DNA of 64,000 nt from Icerya purchasi (lineage: Eukaryota > Arthropoda > Insecta > Hemiptera > Monophlebidae), in the NCBI GenBank assembly GCA_039619475.1, contig CM077116.1:200159117-200223116 (forward strand). The letters are read 5' to 3'. The notes beneath the pieces are model-generated. The model was not told where the DNA came from, made no database searches, and worked only from the letters and a program-made list of their open reading frames with translations. Positions 55,001 to 61,000 of this stretch are shown here, one piece after another. Position 1 is the first letter of the stretch. Each line of letters begins with the position of its first letter. Position numbers and translations under genes: made by a program.

Positions 55001-58000
55001 TTTCACCCATCGCGACAAAACGCAAACACCTACCGCAAAAAGAAATATACCACTGTATAGTTGTGACTTTCTTCTTTCTATCCAGCACAGCTAAAATTCT
55101 GTACGTTTCCCACACAGAGCGCTAGCAGCGAGGATGAGTTAATTAATGAACAGCTTTTGTATGTGTGAATTGAAGTAAATGCAGGATCCGTAAATACCAA
55201 CAACGTGCTGATAGGTTAATTGAATTCAATTTTTCATAATGTTACTTATACAAAAAAGTATTTTAAGCGAATACAATATTTATAACCTTATTAGAAAAAC
55301 GTTATACTCATTTTTCTCCCATTTCGTTGTACAATGCTGTCATTTAACGTCACTTTTATTTCAAATTTAAAGTGAATCTGTATGAAGTAATATATAAATT
55401 TTTGTATAGTATTAGCGTAAAATTTAGATGATCACTATAAACAGTCTTAATATGAGTTTAACATAATATTAAAACAATATTCCATGTAAAATTAAAATTA
55501 ATGATTTAAAATCAAACAGATTAATTTGTTTCATATTAAAATGGTCACATCATTAAAGCCGTTTGCAGGAAATAAAGAAAATTATTTACATTTATTAAAA
55601 TTGCAATATCTTCTCCAATATAATAACGTATTTTAAAACAATCCTATTCTGGCTCAGCTTGAATAGATACCGAATTTCTGACTATCAGTACCAAGCAATA
55701 ATTACTTTAAATACGAATGTTAAAGTAAACTTTTTATTAATCACTAACCGTACATAACCACGCGTTGCCGTGGTGGCTCACTGTTATTAAATTAAAAAAA
55801 AAAAAAAAAAGAGAAGAGAAAGAACAAGCTTATGATATATTTAATTTCACAATGCTTATGGGTGCAGAATATTTTTAGTTGCTCCATTGTCTATGCAGAT
55901 ATAGATTGTCTGGTTTAACGACTCTAGAATACGCAACATATAATTTTCCATGCGAACAGCAATCCTTACTGAGATTTAAACCGCACAATTCTAAAAATTG
56001 ACCCTGAGCTTTGTTGATGATGATTGCAAACGTCAGTCGAATCGGGAATTTGAAATGGCATATCATTTGGAATTTTAGGAATACAAAGAATGAGGGTATC
56101 TTCACCTTTGAATGGTTTCGTCAAGATTATTGCTTCTATAACGTTGCTCATTAATTTTTTTACTACAAGCCGCTGCCCCGTTGCTAAATTTTGGCAGGTT
56201 GATATTCCGCAACATGTTAATTGGCACGGCGATTTTAAATCAAGCAGATTGAGTGAACTTAAAAATTATGTTGGATAATTAAACGTTTCATCAACTTCCA
56301 CAGCAGAATCGACGGACTTGCTTGTGACGGCCTCGCTTTGAATGTTACGACTGAATAATATCGTTAAGTTCGTAAACGCCTTTGTTCTGGATAGCACGAA
56401 TAGCTTGTTCACTGAGCCAATCGTAATTCTTATAATTAGTTCGTATATTGTGAAATACTTTTTCAACTAATTCTTCTTTTGACGTCACCAAATTGTAGAA
56501 GTTAAGAGGTAATGAAATTCGTCCTGAGGTCGAATGAACCGGCACCTTTCCGTCCCCAATTTTTATTTACATAAAGTGGCAGTTGCTTATAACGTTAAAT
56601 TAAAAAATAAATAGATAGAAATGTTATATGAGCGAAACTGCATTTCACGTCCAATATTATTCGAAATCAGCTTTTTAAAGGACGTGTCAACTTCTGAGTA
56701 GAATCTAAGCATAATAATTATCACAAAACACGTTTACTTAAACTTTTGGTTCAGTTTGACAATTTCGCTAGAACGACTTTTTACAAAAATTTTCGCGTGC
56801 TATTTGCGTCATTACTACTTTAGTCCGTGATTGGTAAAATGCTTATTTGTTGATAATTCCGTCATTAGAACAAACCATTATTTTCTGGATATTTTTTATC
56901 GTTACTATATTTCCCTCTATCCCAGTTAAATCTTAATTTCTCAAACTGTTGCGAATTTTTTTGTACCTTTTTTTATATTTGGTATAGATTACAAATTTGT
57001 TTCAAGACTTCAATCTTATAATAATTTTTTTATGAACGATTACTTTACAGTCAATTGTTCAATGATAGTTTCCAAAACTTATCCAGAGCTAAAAACCGAT
57101 CAACACCAACTTAAACAGAGAGTACAAATTAAAATAGTCACACCAAACAATTTATTACAAATACTTGTAATGTTAAAGCATACCTAATCTATTTTGAATA
57201 GTAATAGAAGCAAAATGTTTCCTCGCTATCATTTCTTTTCCAGTATTATCCAAGCTAACTATAAAATTACTATGAGCTGCCACCTCGGCTTCGAACGATT
57301 GATGTTTTTGTATTTTCGCCTAAATAAAAATAATTTTCAAACAACATTAAATAACAATTTTAAAATATGAGCAGATGAATAAAGTACTATAAATTAAATA
57401 TCCAAAAGTAAACGTAATTTAATACAAAAATCATGCATTAAAACTGATTGTCAGTTATTAAAAGTTATATATCTACTAACTTGTTATCAAAAAATAACAT
57501 ATAGGGAAAAATATACGAGGGTCGCCCACAAAAAAAAAAAAAGCAGAAAGAAATAACGAAATGAAGTAAGGAAGTATACTGCATCAACAGTATTATGTAT
57601 TTTTCGATGTAATTGTGATTTTATATGAAGACACTTCTTCTAACGTGTAAAAATTTTTTCGAGACTGTCAACGAAAAATGTTATCGATCTCTTTCAGATT
57701 TAAACCATGAATGTTGCAATGTATTCTATCTAGGTTGATGGTGATCATCTTAGCTGTCAAATATTTTGTCACAAAGATAGACAAGGGCTGTTCAAAAAAA
57801 TATCTAACCTTCGTCATAAAATCTTTTTTGTAATACTTACAATTTTACACATGTTTGTCTCCTTCAAAGTACTCCCCCTTACTTGCTATGCATCGGTCCC
57901 ATCGTTTTTTCCACTGTCCGTATGCTCCCTGGAACTCGTGTTCACTTGATCGCTTTATTCGCTAACTGATCAAACTACCGTAATGCGGTAAGCGCCTTAT

Positions 58001-61000
58001 TTTGTTTCGAAAAAATGTCGCCACGTGTAGCATGACGCGCGAATTTAAATTTTACACCGTTCGGACGCAATTTAAAAAGTTCAATCTTTTTTTGAACAGA
58101 CCATGTATTTCGCAATCCAAAACATCGTCCAGAGGTTTTTTCATATGACATATGTGAGAAACTTTTTTTGTTACGAAGCAAAATGTCAATGCTCCATACT
58201 CTGCCCTTTTTGCTTCAATTTCATCGTCCATAACGATATTTCAAAGAAACTTTTCTTCCGTACGATAAGGTTAAAGGAGTTGTTCACAACATTCTTTCTG
58301 TATTTCTCATTTCGTCAAAAATTTTTCATAAACTCGACTGCTCCACTACAAGACCTGTTTTAATCAATTTTTGCATTCCTAAATGACCGGCGATACATGC
58401 TTCAATGATTTGCTGATCTTTCTCAGTAAGATCGCCAACTTATTTTCAATAATTCTCATTTATCAGGGATACTGGCCATCCCACTCCGGGTACATTCTTA
58501 ACATTTATTTTACTTAATTCAACCAAATCATAATCACTAATCGCTTTAAACGACACGAAACGTCAGAGATTTATTTTTTCAACTGTTAAAAAATGGATTA
58601 CCGCACTCTAACATACTACTACATGTCTCATCGCAGAAGCTATTAAACACGAAATAATGAACAGAAATCAATAAAACACTGCATATGTACAGATGAAGAA
58701 GCTACTATTTAAAAACACATGCAACTTGGTGGCTTTTCATCTTCGCCCCTATTAATGAGTTAGTATTAATATTCAGCTCACCCTGCGTAATACTAAATTT
58801 TACTAGACAATAATACCGGTCTTAAAATATTTCAAATTAAATCATTTGAATATTCGGATATATTTAAGGATCGCGTGTCTAAATTTATATAATGGATTTA
58901 AATATGAAAGAAAAAGGGAAAAAAAGCAAAAAGTTTTAAAAAATAGGAATCTCTAATGAAATACAACATGTAAATTAGTCTGCATTATCAAATTATAACT
59001 GTTTCATTCGTTAGTTCAAGTATTTAGTGTACTACATTAATATAATCTGATTAGCAATCTTGGTCGGCAAAAGAAGTTTATTCATTAAAACGAGCAAGCA
59101 ATTAACTAATAAAACAAGATATTTTGATTACATATAGTGTTTAAACATCTAATAAATTTATTCAAGAAAGTTTTGATTGAAAACGATTTAAAAATATTAT
59201 TTCTAATACAAATGCAAAACGTCTGTTAAATTAATTTAAATTCTAATTATTTATTCAATTTAAAACTGTACAATTATTAATATTTATATAGCAACAACAT
59301 TATTCGTTAAATGGCATAAACTACATGTGATAACGCGTACATAATACTGTAAATACAAGTATTTTAATCTAATCTTTAGCGTACAACAATAAATAACTTC
59401 CTGAATTAACAAATGGGTTTCTAAAACAACCTGCACAACGTTATACGCACACACTCACTGAGAAATCAATGCCCTTGAACTGATTTTTGTTTATTTTAAA
59501 TATCTCGGTACGCGAAATATTCGCTAACCATTACTTTATAATCTACACATTATGTAACATTAACTAAAACAGAAAATTTAATAGCCATACAATATAGTAA
59601 ATTACTCATTTTAACCCAGCGCAATTCAAGTTACATCATAAAAGTATACATATATGGTGCCATAATTCGATAAAGTAATTTCACTTTACGTTGTATTAAA
59701 ATAAAGTTTTAATACTTTTTTAAATCCACTGTTCATTCTAAAAATATAAAAATAATGAAATAATAAATTTAAAAAAAATAATTTTGTTAAAAATAAAGAA
59801 ACAATCTTGGTAGGCAAATTTTTAGCACAAATTATCGTAATCATTTTTTTATAACCTATAAAAAGTATGGGTTTTATCAAAACTGATTTTTTTATATTAG
59901 AAACATTTTACATTATACAACAAACCGAAGCTATTTTCAGCCACTAATTTTAAATAAAGTAATTTATATGCGCCACACAAACCAATCTAAATTTTAATAC
60001 TATTTTCATAAAAACCAGGTCCGGATCCAACAGACGATGAGGGCGACTGTCATATTTGTGTTTATTAACTAAAAGCGTAGACAAATCAAAGGAAGTAGAT
60101 GATATGATTAAAAATATTAAAGTTAAAAAGCAAAAATCTGAATGATACAACCCTCCCGAGTATAATTCTTTAGATATGGACTTAATAAAAACTTTTTAAG
60201 AAATAAAAAACGCAATATACTTTGCATAATTACTTTCTCACAAGATATATATTTCTAATAAAAATATAATAAACTGATATTTTATTTATTCAATATTTAA
60301 GAATACAAGTTTATACATTATTCCAACCTCGTATTGCAAGTAAAACTATTTAAAAAGTAATTCAGTTTTGGAATAAATTAAATTTCCCTTATTTAGAGCA
60401 AAAATAAATGAAAATGCAAAACGCAAACATAAACACTTGTTTACAACTTGTTTTATGAGACTAATTTGAAATAATCGATCAATAATAATTATTAATAATC
60501 AAAAACAAACGTATTAAATAGTAAATTTACTAAAACAATATGAAACAGAAAAAAAACTATTTATTTTACTTACGCACCGAAAATACAATATTAATTAATT
60601 ATAAATAATTTACATAGTAATTAATAAATAACAACTGTCAACAGAAATAATTCCGAGAACGTTGTATCATTTATATAAGACACAATGCAGATTATAAACA
60701 ATGAAAGTCACTTCATGTAACAATAAAAAGAAGTCATTTTGAAAGTTTAAAACATAATAGATAAATTAAGAGAAAAAATTAAAATAAAATTTTTGCACGT
60801 ATACCTGTAAATTAGTTGGATCCTTATAGTTTTCATCAGAAGCTGCTTGTAATTTTTCATTTATCCATGTTTCTAAATCATCTGCCTTGAGTTTGAAATA
60901 CTGCAAAAAAATGAATAGACACAATACTTAACCACATAATATGTAATCTTTAAGTTGAAATCTAATTTTTAAGATTATGTAAGAGTAAAAATGAATTATT

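Noticed and set aside
59686..60150. Minus-strand open frames of 64-66 codons in intron 2
   Set aside because: Low-complexity AT-rich composition and no recognisable motif.
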